A stretch of 64,000 nt of DNA from NCBI GenBank assembly GCA_018136815.1, contig CM030936.1:6844382-6908381 (forward strand), read 5' to 3'. How positions within the stretch are numbered: position 1 is the first letter of the stretch; every line of letters begins with the position of its first letter. Below, piece after piece: positions 1-10,781 of this stretch. A program made the position numbers and the translations under genes. Under the pieces are notes generated by a model, which saw only the letters and a program-made list of their open reading frames with translations, did no database searches and was not told where the DNA came from. The stretch comes from Isochrysis galbana (taxonomy: Eukaryota > Haptophyta > Isochrysidales > Isochrysidaceae).

Positions 1-507
1 TCAGCCGTACGAAACTAGGTAGGGCGGCGGTGCTAACTACTATACCCACCCACACAACTAAGTTTATACTTAGCTCGCCCATGGGGGGGCACGAGCCCCC
101 CCCTCTCTCCACTCCTCCCCCGCCATGGGGGAGGAACCACCCATCCTCCTGGCACGCCTGATGGCTTGCCAGGAGGCCACTGCCCTGCTGACCCTCTCTC
201 CCACTGACAGGCTCGCCTGATTCGCCCATCCTGGCCCGGCGTGGCCAGCCCTTTGCTCCAACCCCTCCTCCCCCCCTGTTCGACAGGCAGACAGGTGCAG
301 CGTGGGGGCCCCTGAGGCTCAGGAGCGTCAGCGAGGGAGAGGCAGGGGAGGCCAGGGCCCAGCCCCAGCCTCCTCTGCCCCCTGAGCTGGCCTCCATGAG
401 CCTCCAGGGTCGCCAATGGGCAGCTGCAGGCCTGCCGCAGGCGCGCCATCGCGCGTGCCGCAGGAGAGGGGAGAGAGCGCGCGGAGAAGGGGGATGTGAG
501 TGTCAGG
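1..507. other. GC-rich stretch without recognisable gene
   Basis: Open frames on both strands are Pro/Gly/Arg-rich and have no domain I recognise. The stretch ends where LINE coding sequence begins. No repeat boundary or promoter could be supported. Confidence 0.4.
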
Positions 508-1212
508 GTCTTGACTAAAGCGTTCCTCGCTTTGAGGAAAACCAAAGCACAAAAATCCACACTAAGATGGGAGAAAAGGTTACCGGTCCTCTCGGGGAAG
601 TGGAAACAAGTATCGCAACTGTACAAATATAATTTTTTAACACCTAGGGACTCCTATCTGCATTTTAAACATATTCTACATAGGAGAATAGCTACGGCGA
701 ACCGTTTTGCCGACGATCCGACATGCCGTTTTTGTGGCATAGCCCCCGAGAGTTCCACTCACTTGGCCTCATGTATCGCGACGGAGCCTGTCTTTGAATT
801 CATAGAAGGACTTTTAGGGATTTGCCTTAAGCCGGGATCCGAAATACCCCAACGTCTTTTCTGCTATCAGGTGGACAGACCGCACCCCTCCTCAGGATAC
901 TTAGGTATCTTGGCGTGGAGGTATATTCTAACCGACTTCTATAACATTCAGTATGGCAACGCGGACGGCAGGTCCGTCAGGTCGATCTTAAGAGCGATCC
1001 TCACGAGATATCACCTGTTAGTAACGGCGAAAGTCGGTTTCTTTCAGAGGCTAAAAAAACAACGGGAGAATAGGGGGTTACACGCCCCGAGCAACAAACA
1101 CATTAAGAGAATGATAAGCCCGCTGTACACGGTGGACAAGGATTTCAACATAGGAACGTCGGAGGACCTCTTGCAAGCGGCAAGGGGGCTAGACCTACGA
1201 CACATCACCTAA
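508..1212 (+). pseudogene. C-terminal part of a non-LTR (LINE) ORF2 protein
   Basis: This open frame encodes the C-terminal end of a LINE polyprotein. It carries a zf-RVT-type zinc-binding motif, visible as CRFCGIAPESSTHLASC (Cx2C ... Hx4C), typical of the region after the reverse transcriptase domain. No RT or endonuclease domain precedes it, so the copy is 5'-truncated. The frame ends in an intact stop and is followed by a tail ending in a T-run. A second copy at 10782-11514 shares about 120 residues (for example GYLGILAWRYILTDFYNIQY), which confirms a dispersed family. The first ~5 codons are arbitrary because no natural start is preserved. Confidence 0.8.
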
Positions 1213-1530
1213 AGCAGCTAAATCTCTGGGTAGGAATCACAGCAGTTACCAAAAAAAGGAATCTAAATTATTTAAGGGAGAATAACCAAAGCTAACACCG
1301 AAAGCAAAGGACGAGCCACAGTCTCCCGCCCCCTTCTCTCCAACTCCTGGCCGAAGCAGCGCGCGCGGCCTCCCCGGAACCAGCTTCTCCGCCAACGAGG
1401 GAACTGGAGAAGGGGGAGGGGGTTGTTAGGGGTTAAGGTTGGGTAGTAGGGAGGTACACAAGCACACTGCCTCACGCCGCACACGTAGCGGGGTTTTTTA
1501 AGAAGATTTTTTTTTCTTGGGACTTGCTGA
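1213..1530 (+). mobile_element. LINE 3' untranslated tail
   Basis: This region follows the LINE ORF and matches the tail of the second copy (11280-11514) almost base for base over more than 200 bp. Shared blocks include GACGAGCCACA, CCGAAGCAGCGCGCGCGG and GGGGTTGTTAGGGGTTAAGG. Both end in a T-rich run. It is the 3' UTR of the family. No convincing target duplication was found for this copy. Confidence 0.75.
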
Positions 1531-1867
1531 CTTTCGTTGTCGTCCTGCAGAGGCTCGCGAATGCGACAATTCCGCGCTAGCTGCCGGCGCGCCCTCGCAG
1601 GCAATCTCCAAGAGTGAGATGAGCCTTGCTCTGACATAACAAAGGCCGGTAAGTTGCACGATGACGATGATCTCAAGGCTTCCCAAGCAGATGAAAGCTT
1701 AGAGCATGCTTTGCTCGCAGCAGCCAATTGTGAATGAGTGAGAGCTTGATATGAGCTTGAGCTTGCGCATTTATTTATCATTACGGGGGCTCGCGCGCAC
1801 GCACACGCACGCGCGCGCGCGCGGGCGGTAGGGCGGTATTAATTGGGTATTAACAGGATATGCCCCA

Positions 1868-2110
1868 TATGCTAAGTACCTACTTAGAGATAGTGCTCCA
1901 CTGCTAAGTACCTACTGCTAAAGATAGTGCCAAAGCGTGGTAGATAGCCAACTAAGTAGTTAGCTGGGTAACTTGTTCCACGCCTTAGTTAGCGGCAAGG
2001 ATCACATTCAGCATGACTCCGAATTCAGCTTCGTGCGTGAGCGCGTGTTGTCTTTGCTAACCACGATGTTTGGTCCGGATCGTTCGAAATCTCTGGAGCA
2101 ACAGCAAGCT
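1868..2110 (+). pseudogene. Decayed hAT transposase C-terminus with terminal repeats
   Basis: About 1990-2110 translates to a degraded hAT dimerisation domain (RERVLSLLTTMFGPDRSKS), aligning with ERVFSLLTCVFGSNRDAS in the intact element at 29-33 kb. The conserved WW and FPTWA motifs upstream are lost. The preceding 1871-1930 holds a direct repeat (GCTAAGTACCTAC...GATAGTGC, twice) that resembles hAT subterminal repeats. Ends and target duplication were not found. Confidence 0.6.
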
Positions 2111-2160
2111 AGTGCAGCCATGCAAGCTCCGAGTCGGCCGTGGTGGACAGCTCGGCGGCT

Positions 2161-2190
2161 GGGGAGGGGGGGGGGCGGCGGGGGGTGCGT

Positions 2191-2221
<31 letters not shown>

Positions 2222-2276
2222 GGCGAGGGGTTGGGGGGGGGCGGAGCTCGGGGGGGGGGGGGGGGGGGTCGAGAAT
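2161..2276 (+). repeat. Poly-G / G-rich low-complexity tract
   Basis: There are long uninterrupted runs of G, broken by short GCG and GA units. The tract lies directly after the decayed hAT fragment. Gly-rich frames here are artefacts. Confidence 0.9.
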
Positions 2277-2389
2277 AATCATACCGTCAGGGGGCCCAAC
2301 CTTTTCACAAGCAGTGTGACCTTTTCACAAGAGGCGCCTGTGAAAAGCCCTGTGAAATAAGTCGCACGGAGTGGGTGGGGGGGGCAGTT

Positions 2390-2830
2390 ACAATGGGGAC
2401 GGTAGAAGTCCCGCGCCTTTGGCGCGGAGGAGGGGGGGGGTTACTAGAAGTCACAAGTGTTAGAGCGGGGACGGTAGAAGTCCCGCACCTTTGGTCGAAG
2501 CCGCGCGCTCGGCTTCCCCTCCCCTAGTTCTCCAGAGAAGAGAACAGGGGGAGGGGAAAGGGGTAGTGTTAGGGAGGGAGGGTAGTTAGGAGTCGCATCA
2601 GCAATCTGCCCCGCGCCGTGCAAGTAGCGGCTAGTTTTTCAGATTTTTTTGTTTTATATAAGCCCTCGGTAGTCGAACCAGTGCGCGCGACCTCCCCTTC
2701 CCCGGGGACTCCGTGGGATGAAGCCTGAGGAAGGGGGGGTTTGGTAGGATAGGGAGGGTAGTAAGGAGTAGCATTAGCACTCTGCCACGCGCCGTGCAAG
2801 TAGCGGATAGTTTGTTCAGATACAACATAT
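2390..2830 (+). repeat. Partial, diverged LINE-tail-like repeats in tandem
   Basis: A 25-27-bp direct repeat (GGGGACGGTAGAAGTCCCGC) occurs at about 2396 and 2467. It is followed by two copies (about 2500-2650 and 2690-2825) related to the LINE 3' tail: CCCCTCCCC, then GGGAGGGTAGT(A)AGGAGT, then CTGCC...CGCGCCGTGCAAGTAGCGG, then T-rich. They match the tail order at 1280-1530 but are more diverged from it than the two full tails are from each other. I read them as stacked LINE 3' ends. Confidence 0.55.
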
Positions 2831-4040
2831 ATATAGCAAGCACTCCATCGCGCTCACCAGTGGGGGGGGGAAAGGCTGCACGCAACAGCGGCTCCCATCT
2901 CCTTTACGATTTTGTCATGGCCATGGTCTTGGGCCAGGGCGCCCGATCGGCACCTCGCACGACAGCCTATGGCACAAGGCAGCACAAACAAAACAGACGG
3001 CGGACTCGCACACCGTAGAACGGAGCCCACGAGGGTACTATGACTTCGCTACTTGCTCGTGCCTGAGGCGCTTGTTGGCTGGGCCTGACCTCGGTGGGCC
3101 TGACCTAGGTGGCGCCGGAGACGAGGAGACACGAAACTAGGCTCCACGGCAGATACCCGCCTCGTCTCCGCCCGCACTCTGCTTGTTCTGAGAGAGTGGA
3201 GTACAACGCATGGGGGCGGCACACGGCACATGCAGAGGGCCACAACGGTACGGGCAACATGCGAATTCGATCGGGGCACACGGAGCTACACGTGGAGTTA
3301 TCCACGAACACGGGCAACATGCAGCGGCGGGCCACATGTGATTGCAGTTGGGTGGTTGCGGGCCGTCATATCCGGCCGAAGAGAAGAGCAAAGGCGAATC
3401 GAACGAGTGAGAAGACCGAGAACATGCACATCCATGGTGGGGCTTGCGAGGGTCCGCCCAGCATGGGGTCGCTTCTTGCACCCATAGGATGTCCGTATCT
3501 GCGCCGGCAAGTGCTCAGGTTCACTGGGGAAAGCGTGCTGCGCGCCTGTGCGCAATTAATCACGGCACGGGAAGAGGCGGGCATCCGCGCCCGCAAGAGG
3601 CTCAGCGTTGCGGCACACAGGTCGCTGCACCGAGCCTGACCCTTGCACTGCGCACGGAGGAAGTGCTGGAAGGGAACGCTTACGATCGCTGCGTGAATGC
3701 AAGGGTTCCGTGCGGGCGGAATGCAAGTCTGGACGAACGGCAATGGTGGCCGGTGTCGGGCAGCGCGACAGCGCGCTCAGCCCGCCTTTTACGCCGCCTA
3801 GGAAGTCGGCGCCGCCGCGCGCGGGCAGTTTCGTTGGGCGGCCTGCACTTGCTATTGCCACCGGGGACACCCGAGGGCGTGTGCCAGCAGAAGGAACAGG
3901 CATGGCGGCTCGCCCCCATGATGTACAAAGCACAGTCGACGTCTACTCACCAGGGGACTAGGCACCGGTTTGAGCCCAGGACGAGGCGCCCGTGCCGCGG
4001 CGTGCGGCGACTGCCTGTGCGTGCTCTCTGCAGGGTGCAG
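2831..4040. other. No gene recognised
   Basis: GC-rich sequence with many overlapping open frames on both strands and no recognisable domain. A short direct repeat (CGGGCAACATGC) occurs at about 3252 and 3312. The right edge is the 3' end of the ubiquilin-like gene; I looked here for a UBA-coding exon on the minus strand and saw none. Confidence 0.5.
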
Positions 4041-5674
4041 TTACTGCCCATGCCGCCGCCGCCGCTCCTCGTCCTCGTCGCGCGCACCACCGCCCCCCCA
4101 GCCGCCTCCTCGTGCACCGCCGCCCATCAGGTTGAAGAAGGGATTGGGCTGAAAGCCAGGCTGTGGCCGTGGTGCCCACGGGTTTGGGAGCGCGGCCGTG
4201 TTCATCACACCCGGCGCGCCCTGTTGCGTCCCTGGCGTCGGCCGTGGCGAGTTCTCGGGGGAGGTGGACGGCGCGCCTGCCGAGAGGGATTCGTACAACG
4301 GTTGCTGCACCGACGAGTACATCCGGCGAAGCGCGTTGAAGCCGTCGGGGTGGGCCTCAATGTTGGAGAGCGCACGGTCCGTCGAGCGCATCTGGCAAGC
4401 GGCAAGGGGGTGCGGGGTGAAAGGCCGCAGTAGCGGCCGGCGGTGGCGACTGGAATGATGTACCTGCTCTCGCATCAGCTCCGGATTTCGTGCGGTCTCG
4501 AGCGATTGTCGGAACACCTCGGGGTCGGAGAGCGCGTGCGCCACCTCGGGGTTGGACTCGAGCATGCCACGCATCTGTCGAGGGGGAACAGCTTGGCGGG
4601 CGAACGAGGCTCGGAGCCTGGCGGGCGGGCAGGCGGAAAGCGGCGCGAGAGAGCGTGCGTAGCCGCAGGTCTCGCCTGAGGATTGTTGAGCAAGGCGCCG
4701 TGCAGCGTGGCGAGCATCTCGGGCGAATCAAGCATCGAGGAGAGAAGCGGGTCGTTGAGTAGCGCCGCATCGGGCGAGGCGGCGGGCGGCCGCCGAGCCC
4801 CGACCACGGCGGCCGGGGCACCGGCCAACACGTTGGGGAGTGGAGCAAGGGTCGCGTGCAGTTGAGCACCGTCCCCGATTCCCGCCTGTACGCACAGGGC
4901 GATGGGGGTGGAGTTGGCTTGGCGATCCCGCCGCCCATGTGCGGCCGATTGGAGGAGGGGGGGCAGTAGTTCCACGCGTGAGGGGTCTGCACCCCTCGCA
5001 GCGGGGCAGCCGGCCGGCCCGCATGGCGGCTCTCACGCATGAAAAGGGCGCCGGCACGAGCCGACCGCCGCCGTAGGCTTTGCGTCTACCGGTGGGCGGT
5101 TGTGCGCCGTAGTCTCACCTCGCCGAGCGTTCCCTCGTCGCCGAGCGCTCGCCCCTTGAAGAGCAACCTGAGAGCCTCTGCCCGCTCACCAAACACCTCA
5201 TGGCAGTCGACGAGCAGAGCCTGCGAAGAGGCAGAGCGGCGGGGCACGCCTCGGTCTCTTTCCCTCTCCTCCATCCCCCCCCCCCCCCCCCCCCACCCCC
5301 ACCCCACCCCCTCTCCTTTATCTGGGTGCGTGCGGCTGGCGGCGATCGACAGCGTGGGGAAGGGGAAGGAGAGTGGAACAAGGCTCCCCTCTTCATCGCT
5401 CTGCGCCTTCCGTGACCCTTCCCCATCGCGAGGAATACGGAAGGGGAAGGGAAGGGAAGGGGAGGCCGAGGGGAGGGGGGGGGGGGGGGGCAGGGGAGGA
5501 GGGGCATGTTGCCGATGTGTGAGGAGGGAAGAAGGTGGAAGCCCCCTGCGTGGGCGCGTGGGGGCAGGCTCTCGCTCTCTCCTTGAATCCTTCGAGCGGG
5601 AGTGTCTCATCGACCTCGTAGCTTACGGTCTCCCATCCTCCTGAGCGAGCGGCCACGCTGACGTGGACGAGCAT
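4041..5674 (-). CDS. Ubiquilin-like protein (UBL + STI1), no UBA
   Basis: This is a ubiquilin/Dsk2-type shuttle factor assembled from five exons: 5576-5674, 5119-5220, 4676-4885, 4464-4574 and 4041-4391 (290 aa, all junctions in frame). Residues 1-80 form a ubiquitin-like domain ([48 protein letters not shown]). An STI1-type region follows ([20 protein letters not shown], then [20 protein letters not shown], then the family signature [20 protein letters not shown]). The C-terminus is Gly/Arg-rich and stops without the UBA domain that family members use to hold ubiquitylated clients. Typical ubiquilins are 400-600 aa. Introns 1 and 3 begin with GC (GCGAGAG, GCGAGAC); introns 2 and 4 begin with GT. 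Start: the ATG at 5674 opens the UBL. A missed 3' exon remains possible. Confidence 0.8.
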
Positions 5675-5689
5675 CTGTCGGCGTGTCGA

Positions 5690-6039
5690 GGGGAGGGGGG
5701 GGAAGGGGGGGGGGGGGGGGGAGGGCGGGAGAGAGGGGAGAGGGGCGGGAGAGAAGGGGAGGGAGAGGGGGGGGGGGGGAGGGGGAGAGAGGAAAGGAGA
5801 GAAGGTGGACAGGGGGAGGGGGGTGGGAGAGGGAAGAAGAGGCCGGTGGGGTGAATAATACTCGCGCTCACGGGCAGGGTGCTTGAGTAGTTTAGCCCAC
5901 GTGAGAAGCCACAGAGAGGAGAGTAGAAGATCTAGGAAGAGACAGAGAGAGAAAGAGAGAGAGAGAGAGAGAAGGAGAGAGAGAAGAGAGAAGAGAGAGG
6001 GAGAGAGGGAGAGAGGGAGAGAGAGAGAGAGGGAGAGAG

Positions 6040-6091
<52 letters not shown>

Positions 6092-6332
6092 GAAGAAAGG
6101 GAGAGAAGGGGGAGAGAGTGCGAGAGAGAAGTGAAGAGAGGGAGGGAGGGAGAAGAGAAGAGAGGGAGAGAGAGAGGGAGAGAGAGCAAGAGGGAGAGGG
6201 AGAGAGGGAGTGCGAGAGAGAAGCGAAGAGAGAGAGAGAGGGAGAGAAGGGGGAGAGAGGGGGAGAGAGAGAGAGAGAGAGGGAGAGAGACAGAGGGAGG
6301 GAGAGAGAGAGAGAGAGGGAGAGAGAGAGAGA

Positions 6333-6381
<49 letters not shown>

Positions 6382-6390
6382 GAGAAGGGG

Positions 6391-6426
<36 letters not shown>

Positions 6427-6446
6427 GAGGGAGAGAGAGAGAGAGA

Positions 6447-6517
<71 letters not shown>

Positions 6518-6572
6518 GAGAGAAGGGGGAGAGAAGGGGGAGAGAAGGGGGAGAGAGGGAGAGAGAGAAGTG
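5690..6572 (+). repeat. Long (GA)n / polypurine microsatellite
   Basis: Nearly pure purine on the plus strand for about 880 bp: G runs at 5690-5860, then GAGAGA arrays to 6572. It lies just upstream of the ubiquilin start (minus-strand gene). Glu/Arg-rich frames on plus and Ser/Leu-rich frames on minus are artefacts of the repeat. Confidence 0.95.
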
Positions 6573-6700
6573 GGGGGGCCAACAGCCGCCTAGCGCGTGT
6601 GTGTCCCTCCCCTCGGTATTCTTTTACCGCAGCCGTCTGAGGGCCCCCCTGCAGGTACTCTACCATGGACCATCGCTATGAATGAAGGCTGAAGGGTGTT

Positions 6701-6883
6701 TAGCCTAGATGGGAAATACGTATTCGCCGTAATTGGCCAGAGGCCAAATACATATGTATTTGGCTGTATTTGAAGCGCGTCCTTGGTTGTAGGCCTCGTA
6801 TGTATTTGAAATGCACTTGGCCGGAGGCCAAATACATATGTATTTGGCTGTAGTTGCAGGTCCCAGCACCGTATTTCCCATCC
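6701..6883. mobile_element. 183-bp hAT-type MITE with 8-bp target duplication
   Basis: The element has inverted ends (left TAGCCTAGATGGGAAATACG; right, reverse-complemented, GGATGGGAAATACG). It is flanked by the direct repeat AGGGTGTT at 6693-6700 and 6884-6891. Inside are two copies of a palindromic block, GCCAAATACATATGTATTTG, at about 6743 and 6833. The 8-bp duplication and TAG start match other hAT termini in this window. The left TIR is a few bases longer than the right, so the exact ends are slightly uncertain. Confidence 0.6.
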
Positions 6884-8436
6884 AGGGTGTTGAGGCTGCC
6901 GGCACGCGCCAAGCGCCAAGAGCTTGAGCTGCACATCTACACGGCCGGGACGGCGTCCGGGCGCCCGTGCGGCTTCGGCCTGCAATCATAAAAGTATACT
7001 GACCTTTCTATATCGTGGAAGTATTCCAAGAAGGTGCAACCCGCAACCCGCAACCCGAGTAACTCCGAGTACCCGAGGTTCCGAGGTTGTCGCATTCGCG
7101 AATCGACACTCGTTAGCTCGTTAGGCTTCTGTCTTCTCTCTCATCGTTGGGCAGTTATCGTTATAACTTTCTGCTTCCGGAAGGTGCACATCAAGGTTCC
7201 CTTTTTTTTGTCACACCGTGTCACACCCCTCTCGTCTATGTTGGTATACCACAGAATAGTGCAACTCGAACTCGAGGTTCCCCTTTTCTTTTACACTTTC
7301 ACACCCCTCTCCCTCTCGTCTATTCTCTATTTAGTAGCCCGGTCACTCACTATGGGGGTGCGGAGGGCACCAGCTGTAATGGGTCAATAAAGGGCTAAAA
7401 AGCTCCCTATATGTTCCATTAGGGTGGATAAGCCCCAAAAAATGGGGGTTCTCCGGCGAAATTTTCGAAAAATTCCGAATTTCAGCGCGCGCTACGCGCT
7501 ACCGCGCGGCTACTAGTCTTTACTAAGCGTTTCGTCCGTTCATAAGGTTTAGGTGGACAGCTTCCACACAGTCGCATTCCTCCATCTCAGTTTCCTCGTT
7601 TTTCATGTGTATTCTCCTGCTTATCATCTAAGCATGCTTTGTCAGCTTTGGCACAGGAGAGCCGCGGCCCCCCCGGCCCTCTACCCTCCTCCCCGGCCCC
7701 CCCTCCCGCGGCAACCCGCCTACCACCTTTATTTTATTTCATCTCGCGTAAGAGCCCGTTCCACTGTGGGCCATGGTGCATACGCGTCGGAGTGAAGCGC
7801 CGATTTCGGCGCTTCGCCCCGCGACAGTTATGAGTAATAATACCAACGAATCGCGAGGTTCAAAATGAACCTTGAAGAGCATAAAGCGTTTGAAGTATAA
7901 TGAACCACTCTAGGTGCACAAAACACGGCCTTTCGATCCGCTTGCAGTTGCATCAGCTCGAAGCCGCTCGCCCTCATCCTCACCTCATCCTCTAGTCTGC
8001 GGCGTGTTGATGGATTGGAATCATGCCAATGGTGTCAACACGGCCTTCCGCTCGGTGAGATCACGGGAGGTTCATCCGGCACGTCGTAGTCCTCGCTTGC
8101 TGTAGTGCAAGGTTTGAAACGATGAAGCGCCGACTCCTCCATCCCTTTCATGTGGGTGATGGAAAACGCTTTTTTCACGAATCGGCGATTCCCGTTCAGT
8201 CCAGGTGTCGAATGATGTCCCCGACGCATCTCCACCATGAAGTCGCTGCTAAGACACCGGGCGTGTGTGTGGTGTTTGCTTGTCTTTTTTGTGTGTGCGT
8301 GCGTGCGCGCGATCCATTCTCTAGTTCTGCATCTCGCTCGCTCCCTCGCTTGCTCCTTCCCTCCCTCCCTCCCTTGCTCCCTGCCTTTTCCTCCCGCTTC
8401 CGTACTCTCAATCACCTGCGTTTGGCGATGACCGCA
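6884..8436. other. Intergenic; repeat fragments, no gene recognised
   Basis: About 7086 carries TTGTCGCATTCGCGA, a short match to the start of the dispersed repeat at 9708, 27767 and 59525. At 7193-7330 there is an internal duplication (GGTTCCC...TTTT...CACACCCCTCTC...CTCGTCTAT, twice). 7338-7360 holds CGGTCACTCACTATGGGGGT, repeated at about 20474. No coding region could be supported. Confidence 0.45.
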
Positions 8437-9000
8437 TCACCTCACCGCGCGCCTTGCTGCAGATGCCACGGCCACGAGCTTCGGCAGGCAAACCGCGGCA
8501 TGCTGCCTCCAGGGCCAATGCCGGACCCCGTGCATCGGCAGATCAATATGGGGTAGATTGAGTTCAACTGCGGGCGGATGGCGTGACCATCCACCTGTGG
8601 GGCCATCATACGGCCGACCAGGCTTGCCCACGTTGATGTTAAACCGATGCCAATCCAACCGAAGGAGCTGCTCCCCCCGCAGCCCTCCCTGCGAGCAGAC
8701 CCTTTCAATGAGGATCCCGGCGCCATTCGCCTTGGGGTAATAGAAATAGAACGAGGTGATGCCGAATGGGCGAAGGCACGGCTCTAACAGCGGGTACACG
8801 GGCATGTACAAGCCGAAGCAGGCGGCAACGGCCATCACGAATCCGAGGTGGCCTTGGTGGCCAGCGGGCCAGTCTGGCTCGCGTACAAAGTGTCGGCGTG
8901 CCACCTCGAGAGCACTCAGCCCACGCAGCATCCCTCTTCTGCAGCAGTACAGCGCGAAAGAGGCGGTGATCCATGCGCCCGCAGCGGTGGCCGCACCCAT
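8437..9000 (-). CDS. Hypothetical membrane-associated protein
   Basis: A 187-aa open frame from an ATG. Its composition looks like real protein rather than low-complexity shadow. Around residues 52-75 there is a hydrophobic segment (LGFVMAVAACFGLYMPVYPL) that could cross a membrane, and a shorter one near the N-terminus. The second half is rich in His, Pro and Trp (LDWHRFNINVGKPGRPYDGP; DLPMHGVRHWPWR). I do not recognise the family. Immediately upstream on the coding strand lies a C/CT tract (9001-9150 on plus), so a 5' exon could be hidden. No neighbour helps assign a role. Confidence 0.4.
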   Translation of the reverse strand: MGAATAAGAWITASFALYCCRRGMLRGLSALEVARRHFVREPDWPAGHQGHLGFVMAVAACFGLYMPVYPLLEPCLRPFGITSFYFYYPKANGAGILIERVCSQGGLRGEQLLRLDWHRFNINVGKPGRPYDGPTGGWSRHPPAVELNLPHIDLPMHGVRHWPWRQHAAVCLPKLVAVASAARRAVR

Positions 9001-9093
9001 CCGCAGGCCCCTCCCCCCCTCTCTCTCCCTCCCTCCCCCCCTTCTCCCTCTCTGTCTCTCTTCTCTCTTCTCTCTTCTCTCTTCTCTTTTCTC

Positions 9094-9126
<33 letters not shown>

Positions 9127-9150
9127 TCTCCTCTCTCTCTCTCTCTTAGC
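9001..9150 (+). repeat. CT/poly-C low-complexity tract
   Basis: CTCT arrays followed by an approximately 34-bp C run and more CT. No coding value. Confidence 0.9.
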
Positions 9151-9707
9151 ACGGCCGGAGAGGCGTGGCGCAGGTGCGAAAGGGGAAAAGAGGGGAAGAA
9201 TGGGACGATTGAGAGAAAGAAGCGTGCGCTGCTGCCACCTGTATTCTCCTCGACGCTGAAAACAAAACTCCTACCGGGGCACACTACTCTCCTCGTCTCG
9301 CCGTATTGAGTACTTTTCTACTCGTACTTACAAATTACAAAAGAATGAGCTTGACGAGGAGGCCGCTTCATTCATGGACACATGCCCCATTTCTCATTTC
9401 CACCTTTCTATCTGTGGGTGAGAATGAACATCGGCCGGTTGACATCTAGTGGATGAGATCATCTAGCGGTGGCTGCCAGGTCCAGGTGCCCCTTGGCAGC
9501 ATGCAGCATGCTGTGCGCCGACATGCGACATGTCGTGCATGTACTTGTTTTTCTGATATTGATGCACATGAACATAATGGCACATGGTGCATGGGGTGAC
9601 TCACAATGACATCGCTCAGCCAGTTCCGTTCTACATTGTAGGACGGCCTACTACGATTGCCATGCATTCGTAGGACGTCTCTTCACTCTTCTTGGTTGTT
9701 GGTAGCC
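9151..9707. other. No gene recognised
   Basis: Unique-looking sequence between a CT tract and the dispersed repeat. A short cluster of near-palindromes (GCAGCATGCAGCATGCTG and CGACATGCGACATGTCG) lies at about 9497-9535. No coding region supported. Confidence 0.4.
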
Positions 9708-10781
9708 GTGTGTCGCATTCGCGATCGACCTTATCCGCGGCCTTCGACTTTACTCGTTAGTTGGTCTTTACTCGATAGATGTTCTACGCGCCGCTCGTCA
9801 TCCGTAACTCATCACTTACTCCTTGCCTGTTTGCGCCTCCTTGTGGCCTGTGCGCCCTGATTCCACGGCCTGGTCCTTGTGCTTTGCGATCGCCTGGGTC
9901 CCTCCTGGCCGCGTTTTCCCCCGCGCTCGCCCTCGTTTTCGCCGCAGGTGTTCGCCGTCGTGGTCGTGGGATTTTCCCAGCGGTTAGCCTACACCCCCTC
10001 GCCCTTGTTGCCATCATAGATGGGGTAACAGCTTATCAGCTCTCAAGGTTATGGAGCTATCACTAATATCAGCGCACTAATATCAGCTCTCATGAGAGTT
10101 GTCCCAACCAACAACAAAACTCCCCTGTGCGCGCACGCATGTGTTGATTTACGCTCTCCACAATCCACACACAAACTCTCTCTCTCTCCTCTAGCGTTAG
10201 CGTAGATTGGTACTACTAGTTGGATGAACCTAACGCATCTTAGGGATTGAGGATAGACGATAGAGCTTAGCAGCCAAGCAGCCGACAGCCGACCGACGGA
10301 GGCTACTACGTATGTATATGCTGAAGTATAGATGTTGATGGAGGGGGGGGAGGCGACGATTCTAATAGTAAAAGGAGTCATAGTAGTAGATCAGCCCCTT
10401 TAAGATTAGTCTAGCAGCCGACAACTAATATCAGTGATTTGGCAGTTTGGAGCTATTACTCTTACTGAGAGCTCATAACAGTACTCTTACCCCATCTAAG
10501 GCTGCCATCAGTGCACGGGAAGCTTTGTAGATTCCCTCCTTACTTCTACTAACTCCCCCTTGTAACTGTCGACCGCATCGGCCCTTCCGTCGTACCATCG
10601 GTCCCCTCCCGTCGCCCCGTCGCTCTCCTTTTGGCTTCTCTTCCTTGTTTTTCCGTTCCCCGCCGTGTTTCCCCGTTTGAGTGGGGAAGGATACGTGAAT
10701 GTAGAATGTAAGGAGAAGTGGGGTTAGGGTTGGGTGAGCGTGACGGTTTGTCCTTAGGAGTCGTTCTTTCGTTCCCGTTCG
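9708..10781 (+). repeat. Dispersed LTR-element-like repeat, copy 1 (interrupted)
   Basis: From TGTCGCATTCGCGATCGAC this region matches 27767-28250 (same strand) and 59525-58950 (reverse). Shared ordered blocks include TTTGTGGCCTGT-like, GGTCCCTCCT, CCCCCGCGCTCGC..CTCG, GTAGATTCCCTCCTTAC, TTCTCTTCCTTGTTT and GTGGGGAARGATACGT. It is split by a MITE at 10017-10502. It runs into sequence that, before a LINE insertion, was contiguous with copia pol at 11533, so it is probably the LTR or leader of a copia-like element. The 3' LTR expected after pol does not obviously match it, so LTR status is unproven. Confidence 0.55.
10017..10502. mobile_element. 486-bp hAT-type MITE with TGCCATCA target duplication
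   Basis: Left end TAGATGGGGTAACAG; right end reverse-complemented reads GCCTTAGATGGGGTAAGAG. Subterminal inverted matches continue (AGCTCTCA, GGAGCTAT, CTAATATCAG). Perfect 8-bp direct repeats TGCCATCA flank it at 10009-10016 and 10503-10510. The other copies of the surrounding repeat lack this insert at the equivalent site. No coding capacity. Confidence 0.75.

Noticed and set aside
5932-6681. Long Glu/Arg-rich (plus) and Ser/Leu-rich (minus) open frames
   Set aside because: They are translations of the GA microsatellite; no start context, domain or intron structure.
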